Positions 15,704-24,911 are shown, numbered from the stretch's first letter. The stretch: DNA of 64,000 nt from Streptomyces macrolidinus (GCF_023887685.1 NZ_JAMWMR010000001.1:124001-188000), one strand, 5' to 3'. Numbers and translations: made by a program. The notes: generated by a model from the letters alone, not told the origin.

Positions 15704-16992
15704 ACGGCGACCTCCTGGCCCGCGCGGGCCTCCGCGCCGCTCGCAAGGGCCTCCGTGCCGCTCGCGAGAGCTTCCGCGCTGCCCGCGAGGGCCTCCGCGC
15801 GCAGTTCGGCCGCCCGGCGCAGCGCCGCCACCGCCGGGTCGGCCGGGTCACCGGCCTCGCCGTGGGCGGCGGCCAGGACCTCGTCGACCGTCGTCAGACC
15901 GCCCAACTCGGCGCGCAGCGACCGCCCCACGGCCGTCACCGCACCTTGGGCGCGGGAGCGGGCGCGGCAGTGGAAGGCCAGTTCGCAGGCGGAGAGGCAC
16001 TCGGGCGCGTACGCCGCGGGGACCGTCTCGACGGCGGCTTCCAGCGCCTCCTGGGGGAGGTCGGGCGCGAAGCACATGCCCTCGGGGAGGGTGTCGGTGA
16101 TCTCCTCGATGCGCGTGAGGCGGGCCAGTTGGCGCCGGGTGACCGCGCGTTGCTTGCGGACGTCGACGGGGGAGGCCGTGGGCAGGTTGGAGAAGTCCTT
16201 GGGACAGACCAGCAGGACGCGGTGGCGGACCATGGACTCTTCGGCGGGACCGTCCTCGGTGCGCGCGCCCAGGCGGGCGGCGACCTCCTCCAGCGCCAGT
16301 ACGTACACCGCGGACTGGCGGGCGGCGGCCCCTACCTTCGCCGGGTCGGCCGAACCGTCCAGCAGCGGGAAGGACTTGATCTCCACCACGCTCCATCTGC
16401 CGTCCGGATGGACGACCACCGCGTCCGGCTCCAGGAACGCGGGGGAGCCCGCCACGTCGAGGGCGAGCATGGGGTGGTCGAGCAGCGCCCAGCGGCGCGC
16501 CTCCGTGGCCTCGCGCAGCGCCAGTTCCGTACGGCCCGCGCGGCCTTCCGGGCCGACGGCCGTGAGGTCGGGGACGAGGGCGTCGGTGGGGGGCTCGGCG
16601 GTCGGGTCCAGCTTCTCGTGCACCAGGCGCAGCAGTTCGGCGCCGCCGTCCGCCTTGACCCGGGCCTCGAACGCGTTGCCGCGCATGAAGGCGAACTGCG
16701 ACTGCCCGAACGACGAGGGCGCGCCCAGCGCGTCCGCCAGCGCCGCCTTGTTCACCCCCGCGCCGTCCAGGAGCGCGCGCCGTCTGCACCCGGGGTTCGC
16801 GGCGAGCGCGGCGAGGGCGCGCGCGTCGAGCGCCTTGAGAGGGACGGACGGGCCGCGCAGCTCAGCGAGTCGGTGCCGCAGCGTCGCCCGCGTCCGCGGG
16901 GGAGGCACCCGGTTCGGCTCCCTGCTCGTGGTCGGCGACGCGCTGTCGGGGAATTCGCTCACCCGTCGAAGTCTGGCATCCGCCACTGACAA
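15694..16992 (-). CDS. Cas4/AddB-like PD-(D/E)XK nuclease with predicted Fe-S cluster
   Basis: RecB-family nuclease of 432 aa counted from TTG 16992 (GTG 16986 and GTG 16962 are alternatives; none has a clear Shine-Dalgarno site). Active-site residues appear as FLEPDAVVV (Asp190), VVEIKSF (Glu204, Lys206) and RQSAVY, the QxxxY motif (Gln226, Tyr230). Cys69 (NPGCRRR) plus Cys332, Cys336 and Cys342 (ECLSACELAFHC) are spaced like the four ligands of the 4Fe-4S cluster in Cas4 and AddB. An Ala-rich heptad-like tail (ALAGSAEALASGTEALASG) closes it. First gene of the trio with the unknown protein and helicase. The start overlaps the end of the PAP2 gene by up to 131 nt. No CRISPR array or cas1 is present. 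Confidence 0.82.
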   Translation of the reverse strand: MSVADARLRRVSEFPDSASPTTSREPNRVPPPRTRATLRHRLAELRGPSVPLKALDARALAALAANPGCRRRALLDGAGVNKAALADALGAPSSFGQSQFAFMRGNAFEARVKADGGAELLRLVHEKLDPTAEPPTDALVPDLTAVGPEGRAGRTELALREATEARRWALLDHPMLALDVAGSPAFLEPDAVVVHPDGRWSVVEIKSFPLLDGSADPAKVGAAARQSAVYVLALEEVAARLGARTEDGPAEESMVRHRVLLVCPKDFSNLPTASPVDVRKQRAVTRRQLARLTRIEEITDTLPEGMCFAPDLPQEALEAAVETVPAAYAPECLSACELAFHCRARSRAQGAVTAVGRSLRAELGGLTTVDEVLAAAHGEAGDPADPAVAALRRAAELRAEALAGSAEALASGTEALASGAEARAGQEVAVCR

Positions 16993-17812
16993 CGGGGGAA
17001 CCGGCGGCCGTTGAGGGGACCGTGACGGGGGTGGACCGCGCCCGCAGCCGGGCCCTGAGCACCTGCTGCGCCCGCATCACCGGGCGGGTCAGCAGATAGC
17101 CGACGCCCATCACGGCACAGCCCGCGACCGCGTCGAGGAAGTAGTGGTTGGCGGTGCCCATCACGATGACGGCGGTCAGCAGCGGATACAGGACGCCGAC
17201 GGTCTTGGCGGTGCGCGTGCCGCCGTGGCGCCACAGCATCACCCCGCACCACAGCGCCCAGCCGACGTGCAGGCTCGGCATCGCCGCGTACTGGTTCGTC
17301 ATGCCGCCGAGGCCCCGCGGCGCGCTCGCCTCGCCGCCCCACCAGCCGTACGAGCTGTACTGGGCCATGGTGTCGACGAACCCGTGGGTGGCGTCGAGCA
17401 GGCGGGGCGGGCAGGTCGGCAGCAGGGTGAAGCCGATCAGGCCGATGAGCGTGGACGTCATCAGCCAGGTGCGGGCCGCGCGGTAGACGGCCGCCCGGCG
17501 TCGGTAGAGCCAGACGAGCACCACGGGGGTGACCAGGTAGTGCAGGGACGCGTACCAGAAGTCGGCGGGTATGCCGAGCCAGGCCTCGCGGGTGAAGAGA
17601 CGGTTCAGCGGATGCTCCGCGTTGAGGCGGAGCGCCTGTTCTATGCGCAGGATCGCCAGGCCGTGGTCGACGGCGGTGGAGACATCGCCCCGCGCGAGGA
17701 GCCGCCCCGCGGAGTACGAGGCGTACACCACGAGGATCAACGGCAGCTCGGTCCACCAGCGCAGCAGGAGGGGTGGGCTCGCCCCGGTGCCCGGTGTCTC
17801 GGCCTGCGGCAT
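16862..17812 (-). CDS. PAP2-superfamily membrane phosphatase / inositol-phosphate transferase-like
   Basis: Integral membrane protein of 316 aa with about six hydrophobic segments. The PAP2 active-site motifs are visible as PSLHVGWALWCG and ANHYFLDAVAGC, the histidines and aspartate of the phosphatase triad. The wide spacing and the CPPR loop resemble the AUR1/inositol-phosphorylceramide synthase-like subgroup. It would act on lipid phosphates at the outer membrane face. ATG 17812 has GGGAGGG upstream. The C-terminal 60 residues are disordered and overlap the start of the nuclease gene. Confidence 0.85.
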   Translation of the reverse strand: MPQAETPGTGASPPLLLRWWTELPLILVVYASYSAGRLLARGDVSTAVDHGLAILRIEQALRLNAEHPLNRLFTREAWLGIPADFWYASLHYLVTPVVLVWLYRRRAAVYRAARTWLMTSTLIGLIGFTLLPTCPPRLLDATHGFVDTMAQYSSYGWWGGEASAPRGLGGMTNQYAAMPSLHVGWALWCGVMLWRHGGTRTAKTVGVLYPLLTAVIVMGTANHYFLDAVAGCAVMGVGYLLTRPVMRAQQVLRARLRARSTPVTVPSTAAGSPVVSGGCQTSTGERIPRQRVADHEQGAEPGASPADAGDAAAPTR

Positions 17813-17958
17813 CCGATTCCGCCCTCCCCCTCGCTGCTGTGTGTGACCCGGTGGTCCGGTCGTGCCACCTTACGGTCTGCGCGCCCACCCCCGTGGGGCG
17901 CCCCCGGACCTCATAGACGCCACATCGGCACCCTGGGTTGCTCTCTGGTGTCCCGGGC

Positions 17959-19422
17959 TCAGGAACGGCCCGACGCCTTCGCCGGTGCCGGGACGGTCGC
18001 GGAGGCGGTCCGCACGTGGGTGCGCGGCAGCGAGGTGTGGCGGTCCAGGAACGCCGACACTCCCGTCGCGCGGCGGTGCGGCAGCAGTACCCGGGCCGTG
18101 CCCGCCAGCATCGTCCGGATCCTGGACGACTGGACCTCCTCCAGCAGGGCCAGGACGCGCAGTCCGGCCGCCGCCGCCTCGTCGGGGTGGCCGCCGCGGG
18201 CCAGGTCGTCGGCCAGCTCCGCCGTGAACAGGGCGGTGTTCCGGGTGAAGTGCGGGTCCAGGAGCTGGGTGGCGCGCAGGGCGTGCCGGGCCGCGCGCGT
18301 CCAGTCGCCGAGCGTCGACCAGCACTGGGCCTCCAGCCCTTCCAGTTCGGCCTCCCCGAAGAAGGTCATCCACTCGGGGTCCGCGTCCGAGGAGCCCCGC
18401 CCGAAGAAGGCCTGCGCCCGGACCAGGGCCCGCTCGCAGCCCGCGCGGTCCGCGAGCCCCGCCCAGCCGCCCGCCTCGCGCAGCGCCAGCAGCGACAGCA
18501 GGCGGTGCGAGCCGAGCGGGCGGGCCGCGCGCTGGGCCGCCTGCGCCGCGCGTACGGCCTCCCGCGGCCGGCCCGCGTCGCGCGCGAGGAACGCCGTGTT
18601 GCAGAACGCGTGCGCCTCCAGGGCGGCGTCCCCGCACATCCGGGAGGTCGCGAGCGCCTCCGCGTAGTGCGAGCGGGCGTCGTCGAAGCGCCCCGAGTCG
18701 TGCGCCAACCACCCGACCGAGATGGCCAGTTCGCCCGCGCCCGCGTACAGCCGGTCGGTGACCTTCTGCCGGGTCGCCCCCGCGTCGAGCAGGGAGTACG
18801 CGGTACGCAGCGGCGCCGCGGCCCGCCGGTAGAGGCCGTCCGCGCCGTGCCGGTCGTCGAGGACGCGGATGCTGCGGACGGCGTCCTCGAGGGCGCTCGC
18901 CTCGGACGAACCCGCGCGGTGGACGGGACGGTCGGCGGCCGTCGCCGGGTCGTCGGACAGGAGCCCGAACGGGCCCAGGGAGACGGCCGCCACGGTGGCG
19001 GTGCCGCCGGTCATGAATGCGCGACGCCGCACGTCGCTCTCCTCGTGGTTCTGGTCGTCGTACGTGTGCTCGTCGTACGACGCGTGCGTCTCGTAGGTCT
19101 CTTGTGTGTCATACGTGGGGGGTGCCGGGGCGGTGGCGCGTGCCCCTCGGCCACGGACCGCGGAGCGGGGAGCGAAGCCCAGGTCCGCGAGCGTGTGGTC
19201 GGGGAACATATGCAGGAACACCCGTTCGTAGGCGTAGTTGGGGCAACGGATCTCTCCTGCCTCGACGCGTCCGATGTACCGCGCGTCACAACTGACCCGC
19301 TCGCCGATCTCGCGCGCGGCACGTCGTACGGCCGCGGCGAACTCGCTCGGGGAGCGCTGTCCGCGCAGCCGCCGGAAGGCGGGATTCGGCCGTGGTGGCC
19401 GGGGTGAAGGGGACGAGGTCAT
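17959..19422 (-). CDS. NsdA-like transcriptional regulator with HTH and TPR region
   Basis: Protein of 487 aa from ATG 19422 (an in-frame start at 19512 lacks support). The N-terminal 85 residues carry an XRE-like helix-turn-helix (SPSEFAAAVRRAAREIGERV, YIGRVEAGEI). A Tyr/Asp/His-rich linker follows, then a hydrophobic stretch after an RRRAF sequence, then repeated helical pairs typical of TPR (SHYAEALATSRMCGDAALEAHA). The layout resembles NsdA-type Streptomyces regulators of differentiation and antibiotic production. It is divergent from the small gene at 19735 with a 312-bp gap that probably holds both promoters. Confidence 0.8.
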   Translation of the reverse strand: MTSSPSPRPPRPNPAFRRLRGQRSPSEFAAAVRRAAREIGERVSCDARYIGRVEAGEIRCPNYAYERVFLHMFPDHTLADLGFAPRSAVRGRGARATAPAPPTYDTQETYETHASYDEHTYDDQNHEESDVRRRAFMTGGTATVAAVSLGPFGLLSDDPATAADRPVHRAGSSEASALEDAVRSIRVLDDRHGADGLYRRAAAPLRTAYSLLDAGATRQKVTDRLYAGAGELAISVGWLAHDSGRFDDARSHYAEALATSRMCGDAALEAHAFCNTAFLARDAGRPREAVRAAQAAQRAARPLGSHRLLSLLALREAGGWAGLADRAGCERALVRAQAFFGRGSSDADPEWMTFFGEAELEGLEAQCWSTLGDWTRAARHALRATQLLDPHFTRNTALFTAELADDLARGGHPDEAAAAGLRVLALLEEVQSSRIRTMLAGTARVLLPHRRATGVSAFLDRHTSLPRTHVRTASATVPAPAKASGRS

Positions 19423-19734
19423 GGCCGGGCCCTCTCGTGCGAACCGTCGAACCACGCCGGATTCGGGATGAGTCGTCCGCGAGGTGCGTGGTGCCGGTGG
19501 CTGGAGGGCCACCGGTGGGTTCCCTGCGTCCGGCGGTGCAAGAACGTACCTGCCTCGCGGGTGTCATCATGCGAGGTTTAGCTACAAACCGGATATCTCG
19601 CGCGTGATCTGCCATGAACTGCCATCCTTTGCGGCAGTGTTGTGCCGTAGCCCTTGACGTCCCCGGGCGTTGGACTCCATGGACCGGGAGCCACCCGAAC
19701 TCCCGACCCAGCTCACCTGTCGAGGAGGAGTTCA
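19423..19734. promoter_or_regulatory. Divergent promoter region
   Basis: 312 bp between the NsdA-like gene and the gene at 19735. It includes a less G+C-rich part near 19555-19650, with short repeats CTGCCAT at about 19609 and 19619. GAGGAGGAG at 19722-19730 is the Shine-Dalgarno site of the plus-strand gene. No operator could be named. Confidence 0.5.
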
Positions 19735-20178
19735 GTGTCGGACGCCGGGATGCAGACCAGGCAGAGCGCGCAGTTCCGTGTCCAGCCGTCGAGCGCGCGG
19801 CAGGTGCCGCAGCGCGGCGCACCTCCGCAGCAGGGCCCCGACCTGGTGACCGTACCGGCCCGGCAGGGCCTCGAAGCCGTCGACATCCTGCGCCGCGGGG
19901 CGGCCGACCGCGTCGGGCCCGTCCTCCACGACGACGACTGCGACACCCTCGGCTTCCTGGTCCCGCCCGGCACGGCGGACGCGTGGGACGTCCCGGGCAG
20001 CACCTGCACCCGGACCCAGGGCCGCGGCATGAGCCTCGTCGCCCCGGAACCCCCGCTCAAGGGCACGGGCTGGCTGCTCCCGCCCGGCGACGCGGACACG
20101 GCCACGGACCCGGCGATCCTGCGCGAGGCCCTCGGCGAGGCGGCCCGGCTGATCCGGGCGGCGGACGACTGCTGGTAG
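19735..20178 (+). CDS. Conserved hypothetical protein, 147 aa
   Basis: Soluble protein of 147 aa starting at GTG 19735 behind GAGGAGGAG. No domain recognised. A Gln/Arg-rich N-terminus is followed by a folded-looking region (DILRRGAADRVGPVLHDDDCDTLGFLVPPG) and an acidic helical C-terminus. In Streptomyces such small proteins often accompany an adjacent HTH regulator, and it is divergent from the NsdA-like regulator here. Functional pairing is inferred from position only. Confidence 0.75.
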   Translation: MSDAGMQTRQSAQFRVQPSSARQVPQRGAPPQQGPDLVTVPARQGLEAVDILRRGAADRVGPVLHDDDCDTLGFLVPPGTADAWDVPGSTCTRTQGRGMSLVAPEPPLKGTGWLLPPGDADTATDPAILREALGEAARLIRAADDCW

Positions 20179-20316
20179 GCCTTCGGCGGTCCGGGCCTCA
20201 CGAGCCGAGGTCTGCGCCGCGTGTGCCGGGCGACTTCGTACGGTCCCAAGTCCGGTTGCCCCACCCCCGGTTGACTGATACAGAGCAACTGTTCATCACC
20301 GGGGAAGGACAGCAGC

Positions 20317-21411
20317 GTGAGTTTCGGGGGACACAACCCGTATCAGCAGCCTTGGCCGCCGAACGGCGGTGCGTACGGTCCGTACGGACCGTACGCACCG
20401 CCCCCCGCGGGACCGGGGCCCTATGCGCCTCCGCACCCGTACGGTCCGCCGCAGCCGGGCCCGTACCCGTACCCGTTCCCGTATCCGCCGGCGCCGGGCC
20501 TGCCCCCGTACGGGCCGCAGCCGCCGTACGTTCCTCTCCGGCACCGGCTGCGCGACGAAGAATGGCCGACGCTCGGCGGGTTGCTCAGGGGCGGGCGGCA
20601 GCGGATCCACGGCTGTGTGTGGGCGGCGCTGCTGTTGCCGTGCACCTGGGGGCTGTTCATGCCGTTGCTGATCGCCTACCCGTTGGCCCGGTCGGCCCGC
20701 AACAGGGCCCGCCGGATCTTCCCGGCGCGGGCGCACCGTCGTATCGAGGACCCCGAGGTGATGCGCGTCCAGAAGGCGCGCGCCTGGAGCGCCGGTGTCA
20801 TGTCGCTCCTCATCCTGGCCGCGTACGGCAAGCCGGGAGACGTGACCGAGGCCCAGGAACAGTTCTTCATGCGGCTGACGGTGACCCCGTGGCTGCTCCT
20901 GCTCACGGCCCCCGTCGTGGTCGCGCTGCTCTTCCGCTGGGCCCCGCCGCACGTGCGGCACGCCATGCGACCGCAGGTGCGCAGAGCGGGGCGATCGGCG
21001 CTCTGCTACTTCGGCGCCCTCTTCCTGATTCCCCTGCTCGGGTGGGCGACGATCCAGGCCATGCCGTGGACGGTGGCGCACGTCCGCTCTCCGCTCCTCC
21101 AAGCGCCCGCCGTGGCCGCCATGTTCATCCCCATGACCTGGTTCGTACTGTTCGTGGCGTTCGCCTCCCGGCCCGCCGTACGCAGCGCCTTCAACACCTC
21201 CGAGGTGCACGCCGCGCTGCCCGCGCTGCTCACCGGGGTGCTGGTGTGGGAGTTCATGATCATCGGCCTGTTCGCGGGTGGCCTGCCGCCCGGTCCGCCG
21301 TGGATCCAGACCGCGACGGTGATCGGCGGTCCCGCGTCCGTGACGGCCATCGCCTGGTGGGAGATCCGCCGACTGCGCACCCGCCACGGAGTCGTGCTGC
21401 GGGGCTACTGA
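20317..21411 (+). CDS. Proline-rich multi-pass membrane protein
   Basis: Protein of 364 aa, function unknown. The first 75 residues are a Pro/Gly/Tyr-rich disordered tail (YGPYGPYAPPPAGPGPY). After it come about six hydrophobic segments, for example WAALLLPCTWGLFMPLLIAY and AGVMSLLILAA. No signal peptide, enzymatic motif or transporter signature is visible. The GTG start has AAGGAC upstream. It lies 43 bp before the spermidine-synthase-like gene and may share its transcript. Confidence 0.8.
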   Translation: MSFGGHNPYQQPWPPNGGAYGPYGPYAPPPAGPGPYAPPHPYGPPQPGPYPYPFPYPPAPGLPPYGPQPPYVPLRHRLRDEEWPTLGGLLRGGRQRIHGCVWAALLLPCTWGLFMPLLIAYPLARSARNRARRIFPARAHRRIEDPEVMRVQKARAWSAGVMSLLILAAYGKPGDVTEAQEQFFMRLTVTPWLLLLTAPVVVALLFRWAPPHVRHAMRPQVRRAGRSALCYFGALFLIPLLGWATIQAMPWTVAHVRSPLLQAPAVAAMFIPMTWFVLFVAFASRPAVRSAFNTSEVHAALPALLTGVLVWEFMIIGLFAGGLPPGPPWIQTATVIGGPASVTAIAWWEIRRLRTRHGVVLRGY

Positions 21412-21453
21412 CCGGATGTGCCGTGACCGCCGACGCGCCCCGATAATAGGGAG

Positions 21454-22320
21454 ATGGGCAGGTCACGGAACACACGGCGCAAGGAAGCCGTCGAGGTCGT
21501 CGTCGAAGCGGTGGACGGCGGGCTCGCGGAGCTGGTACCCGACCGCGACCGTGCGCGTGCCTGGACCCTCCTCATCGACGGGGCCCCGCAATCGCACGTC
21601 GACCTCGACGACCCCGCGTATCTGAGCTTCGAGTACCAGCGCCGCCTCGGCCATGTCATCGACCTGGCCGCCCCGCCCGGCCGTCCCCTGCACGTCGTGC
21701 ATCTCGGCGGCGGCGCGTTCACCCTCGCCCGCTACACCGCCGCCACCCGCCCCCGCTCCACCCAGCAGATCGTCGAACGGGACGCCGCGCTGGTCCAACT
21801 GGTGCGCCGCGCCTTGCCGTTGGACCCGGGCGCCCGGATCAGGGTGCGCTCCACGGACGCCCGTGCGGGGCTCGCCAAGGTGCCCGACGGCTGGGCGGAC
21901 CTGGTCATCACCGACGTGTTCAGCGGGGCGCGCACGCCGGCGCATCTGACCTCGGTCGAGTTCCTCACGGACGTCCGCAGGGCGCTGAAGGACGGCGGTC
22001 TGTACGCGGCCAACCTCGCCGACGGCCCGCCGCTCGCCCATCTACGGGGTCAGATCTCGACCGCGGCGGCCGTCTTCCCCGAACTCGCGCTCGTCGCCGA
22101 CCCGGCCGTGCTGCGCGGCCGACGCTTCGGCAACGCCGTGCTCATCGGCTCCGGCCATCCGATCCCGGTCGCCGAACTGACCCGCCGAGCCGCCTCGGAC
22201 CCGCACTCCGCGCGCGTGGAGCACGGCAGGGCGCTGACCGACTTCACCGGCGGCGCCCCGGCGGTCACGGACGCCGGGGCGGTGGCCTCCCCGGTACCCC
22301 CGCCCTCGGTCTTCCACTGA
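21454..22320 (+). CDS. Spermidine-synthase-like methyltransferase-fold protein
   Basis: Cytoplasmic protein of 288 aa with the Rossmann-type fold of spermidine synthases. The glycine loop is HVVHLGGGAFTLARY and the post-strand acidic residue lies in QQIVERD; a second acidic region is DLVITDVFSG. The YQ of SFEYQRRLGH is in the expected place, but the polyamine-binding residues are only partly conserved. A true spermidine synthase role is therefore uncertain; many actinobacterial members have no known substrate. AGGGAG precedes the ATG. Confidence 0.8.
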   Translation: MGRSRNTRRKEAVEVVVEAVDGGLAELVPDRDRARAWTLLIDGAPQSHVDLDDPAYLSFEYQRRLGHVIDLAAPPGRPLHVVHLGGGAFTLARYTAATRPRSTQQIVERDAALVQLVRRALPLDPGARIRVRSTDARAGLAKVPDGWADLVITDVFSGARTPAHLTSVEFLTDVRRALKDGGLYAANLADGPPLAHLRGQISTAAAVFPELALVADPAVLRGRRFGNAVLIGSGHPIPVAELTRRAASDPHSARVEHGRALTDFTGGAPAVTDAGAVASPVPPPSVFH

Positions 22321-22386
22321 CCCACCTCCCCATTGGCCCCACCGCTGGGGCGCGGCGGCCGGTCACCCGCGCCGCGCCCCGAGCGC

Positions 22387-23814
22387 TCAGCCCTCCAGCG
22401 GCGGCAGCTCCCCCGTTCGCGCCGCCCGCCCGTACCACCGCGCGCTCGCCTTCGGGGTCCGCTTCAGCGTCGCGTAGTCCACGTGCACGATGCCGAACCG
22501 CTTCGCGTAGCCGAACGCCCACTCGAAGTTGTCCATCAGGGACCAGAGGTAGTAGCCGCGCACATCCGCGCCGTCCGTGATCGCCCGCCGGATCGCGGCG
22601 AGATGGCCGTGCAGATACGCGATCCGCTCCGGGTCGTGCACCTGTCCGTCCGGGCCCGGCTCGTCCACGTACGCCGCGCCGTTCTCCGTCACGTACAGCG
22701 GCAGGCCCGGCGCCTCCTGGCTGTAGCGCATGAGCAGCTCGTGCAGCCCGGTCGGGTCGACGGTCCAGCCCATCTCCGTCTGCTCGCCCGGGGTCTGGTG
22801 GAACGCCACGTCGTCCGCCCCCGGCCACGGCGAGTACGCGCTCGCCCCGTGCCCGTCCGCCCGCGGTCCGTCCGGGTCCGCGTTCGAGGCCGCCGACACC
22901 AGCGCCGGGTGGTAGTAGTTGAGGCCCAGCGCGTCCAGCGGCTGGTGGATCGCCTTCAGGTCCCCGGCCTGGACGTAGGACCAGTCGGTGAGCCCCGCCG
23001 TCGAGTCCAGCAGGGTCTTCGGGTAGGCGCCGTGCAGGATCGGGCCGTGGAAGACGCCGTTGGCGAGGTCGTCGATCTTCCGGGCCGCCGCGAGATCCGC
23101 GGGCTCCTGCGAAACGGTGCGCACCACCGACGAGTTGAGGCTCACGGCGACCGTGTTGCGGGCCGGCATCACCGACCTGAGCGCGGTGGTGCCGAGCCCA
23201 TGGGCCAGGTTCAGATGGTGCGCCGCCCTGAGCGCGGACACCGCGTCCGTACGGCCCGGCGCGTGCACCCCGGAGCCGTAGCCGAGGAACGCGCTGCACC
23301 ACGGCTCGTTGAGCGTGATCCACTGCTCCACGCGGTCACCCAGCGCCTCGCCCACCATCTGCGCGTACTCGGCGAACCGGTACGCCGTGTCGCGCTGCGG
23401 CCAGCCGCCCGCGTCCTCCAACTCCTGTGGCAGGTCCCAGTGGTAGAGGGTGATCGCGGGCTTGATGCCATGGGCGAGCAGCTCGTCCACGAGGCGGCGG
23501 TAGAAGTCCAGGCCCCGCTGCACCGCGGGCCCCCGGCCCATCGGCTGCACCCGCGGCCAGGAGACCGAGAAGCGGTACGCCGTGAGGCCCAACTCGGCCA
23601 TCAGCGCGACGTCTTCGCGGTAGCGGTGGTAGTGGTCGACGGCGGTGTCACCGGTGTCGCCGTCGGCCGTCTTGCCCGGCGTATGGCTGAAGGTGTCCCA
23701 GATGGAGGGGGTGCGGCCGTCCTCCCGCACCGCCCCCTCGATCTGGTACGCGGAGGTCGCCGCGCCCCAGAGGAAGGAGGAGGGAAAGGTCACCGGGGTA
23801 ACGTTGTCAGACAT
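22387..23814 (-). CDS. bglC: GH1 beta-glucosidase BglC
   Basis: Cytoplasmic family 1 glycoside hydrolase of 475 aa. The acid/base is Glu170 in WITLNEPWC and the nucleophile Glu377 in [10 protein letters not shown]; the N-terminal [15 protein letters not shown] is typical. It would split imported cellobiose and cello-oligosaccharides to glucose. ATG 23814 lies at the edge of a CebR-type palindrome (23814-23827), so repression at its own start is likely. It is separated from cebG by 179 bp of repeat-rich DNA but belongs to the cebEFG-bglC cluster by analogy with S. griseus and S. scabiei. Confidence 0.92.
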   Translation of the reverse strand: MSDNVTPVTFPSSFLWGAATSAYQIEGAVREDGRTPSIWDTFSHTPGKTADGDTGDTAVDHYHRYREDVALMAELGLTAYRFSVSWPRVQPMGRGPAVQRGLDFYRRLVDELLAHGIKPAITLYHWDLPQELEDAGGWPQRDTAYRFAEYAQMVGEALGDRVEQWITLNEPWCSAFLGYGSGVHAPGRTDAVSALRAAHHLNLAHGLGTTALRSVMPARNTVAVSLNSSVVRTVSQEPADLAAARKIDDLANGVFHGPILHGAYPKTLLDSTAGLTDWSYVQAGDLKAIHQPLDALGLNYYHPALVSAASNADPDGPRADGHGASAYSPWPGADDVAFHQTPGEQTEMGWTVDPTGLHELLMRYSQEAPGLPLYVTENGAAYVDEPGPDGQVHDPERIAYLHGHLAAIRRAITDGADVRGYYLWSLMDNFEWAFGYAKRFGIVHVDYATLKRTPKASARWYGRAARTGELPPLEG

Positions 23815-23827
23815 GGAAGCGCTCCCA
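23814..23827. promoter_or_regulatory. CebR-type operator at bglC start
   Basis: TGGAAGCGCTCCCA differs by one base from the CebR palindrome TGGGAGCGCTCCCA. It overlaps the first base of the bglC start codon. Binding by CebR, released by cello-oligosaccharides, is inferred from the match and the adjacent cebR gene. Confidence 0.78.
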
Positions 23828-23853
23828 TGGGTGGTCGTGGATAGCCGACGGAT

Positions 23854-23925
23854 GGCCGGACAGGGGGGCGGACAGGGGGATCGCCGGACTGGGAATGGCC
23901 GGACTGGGATGGGCGGACAGGGGAG
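23854..23925. repeat. Degenerate 13-16 bp repeats between cebG and bglC
   Basis: Five variants of GCCGGACNGGG occur in a row (GGCCGGACAGGGG, GGCGGACAGGGGG, CGCCGGACTGGGA, GGCCGGACTGGGA, GGCGGACAGGGG). They fill most of the 179-bp gap between bglC and cebG. No terminator is evident there. Confidence 0.7.
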
Positions 23926-23993
23926 GGGCGGGGCCGGGGCGCCGGGGCCCAGCGCCCTGGCGGGCACCAGGCCCCGTGGATCGGATCAGGGCG

Positions 23994-24911
23994 TCAGCCC
24001 TTGACGGCGCCCTGCATGATGCCGCCCACGATCTGCTTGCCGAAGATCGCGAAGACCAGCAGCAGCGGCAGCGTGCCGAGCAGCGCGCCCGCCATGATCA
24101 GGGACTGGTCGGGGGTGTAGCCGCGGCCCAGGCCCGCGACCGCCACCTGCACGGTCGGATTGCCGTTCTGGGTCAGGACCAGGAACGGCCACAGGAAGTC
24201 GTTCCAGGTCTGGACGAACATCAGCATGCCGAGCACCGCCATCGCGGGCCGCGCCGCCGGGAACACCACGTGCCACACCACGCGCCAACTGCTCGCCCCG
24301 TCCACCCGGGCCGCCTCGATGATCTCGTCCGGCAGCGCCTGGATCAGATACTGCCGCATGAAGAACACACCGAACGCGCTGACCAGCGAGGGCAGGATCA
24401 CCGCCTGCAACTGGTCGCTCCAGTCGAGCTTGGCGACCATCATGTACAGCGGGATCACGCTGAGTTGGGGCGGCACCATCATCGTGCCGATGACGATCAG
24501 CATCAGCGCGCCCCGGCCTCTGAAGCGCAGCTTGGCGAAGGCGAACCCGGCGATCGTCGACAGGAACACGATGGTCACGGCCGAAATGCCCGCCACCACC
24601 GTGGTGTTGAAGAACGCCTCGCCCAGATTGGCGTCCGACCAGGCGATCTTGAGGTTGTGGAACAGGTTCGCGCCGAACCAGAAGGGCGGAGGTGTCTGCG
24701 CCAGCCGGTTGTTGTCGCGCGAGGCCGCGATCGCCGACCACACCAGCGGGAACAGCGAACCGACGGCGAACAGGACCAGTACGACGTACGTGAGTGGACC
24801 GGCGTGGAGCTGCCCGCCGGCACGCGACGCCTTGGACCGGCCGACCCGCCGGGGCCGGGGCACCGCGTCCCCGCGTCGGGCGTCCTCGGGCTTCGTCAGG
24901 GTCCTCGTCAC
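23994..24911 (-). CDS. cebG: Cellobiose/cellotriose ABC transporter permease CebG
   Basis: Inner-membrane permease of 305 aa, MalG/CUT1 type. Six transmembrane segments are expected, the first at YVVLVLFAVGSLFPLVW. The EAA motif is DEIIEAARVDGASSWRVVWHV. The start overlaps the cebF stop by 4 nt. With CebE and CebF it forms the cello-oligosaccharide importer. No ATPase gene is in the operon; in Streptomyces the shared MsiK ATPase energises it. Confidence 0.9.
   Translation of the reverse strand: MTRTLTKPEDARRGDAVPRPRRVGRSKASRAGGQLHAGPLTYVVLVLFAVGSLFPLVWSAIAASRDNNRLAQTPPPFWFGANLFHNLKIAWSDANLGEAFFNTTVVAGISAVTIVFLSTIAGFAFAKLRFRGRGALMLIVIGTMMVPPQLSVIPLYMMVAKLDWSDQLQAVILPSLVSAFGVFFMRQYLIQALPDEIIEAARVDGASSWRVVWHVVFPAARPAMAVLGMLMFVQTWNDFLWPFLVLTQNGNPTVQVAVAGLGRGYTPDQSLIMAGALLGTLPLLLVFAIFGKQIVGGIMQGAVKG

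Noticed and set aside
15694..16992. CRISPR-associated Cas4
   Set aside because: The nuclease has Cas4-like cysteines, but no CRISPR repeats, cas1 or cas2 are in the window. The helicase neighbour fits a repair or defence unit better.
22336..22351. GCCCC/GGGGC hairpin after the spermidine-synthase-like gene as terminator
   Set aside because: The stem is only 5 bp and the local sequence is GC-rich enough for chance.
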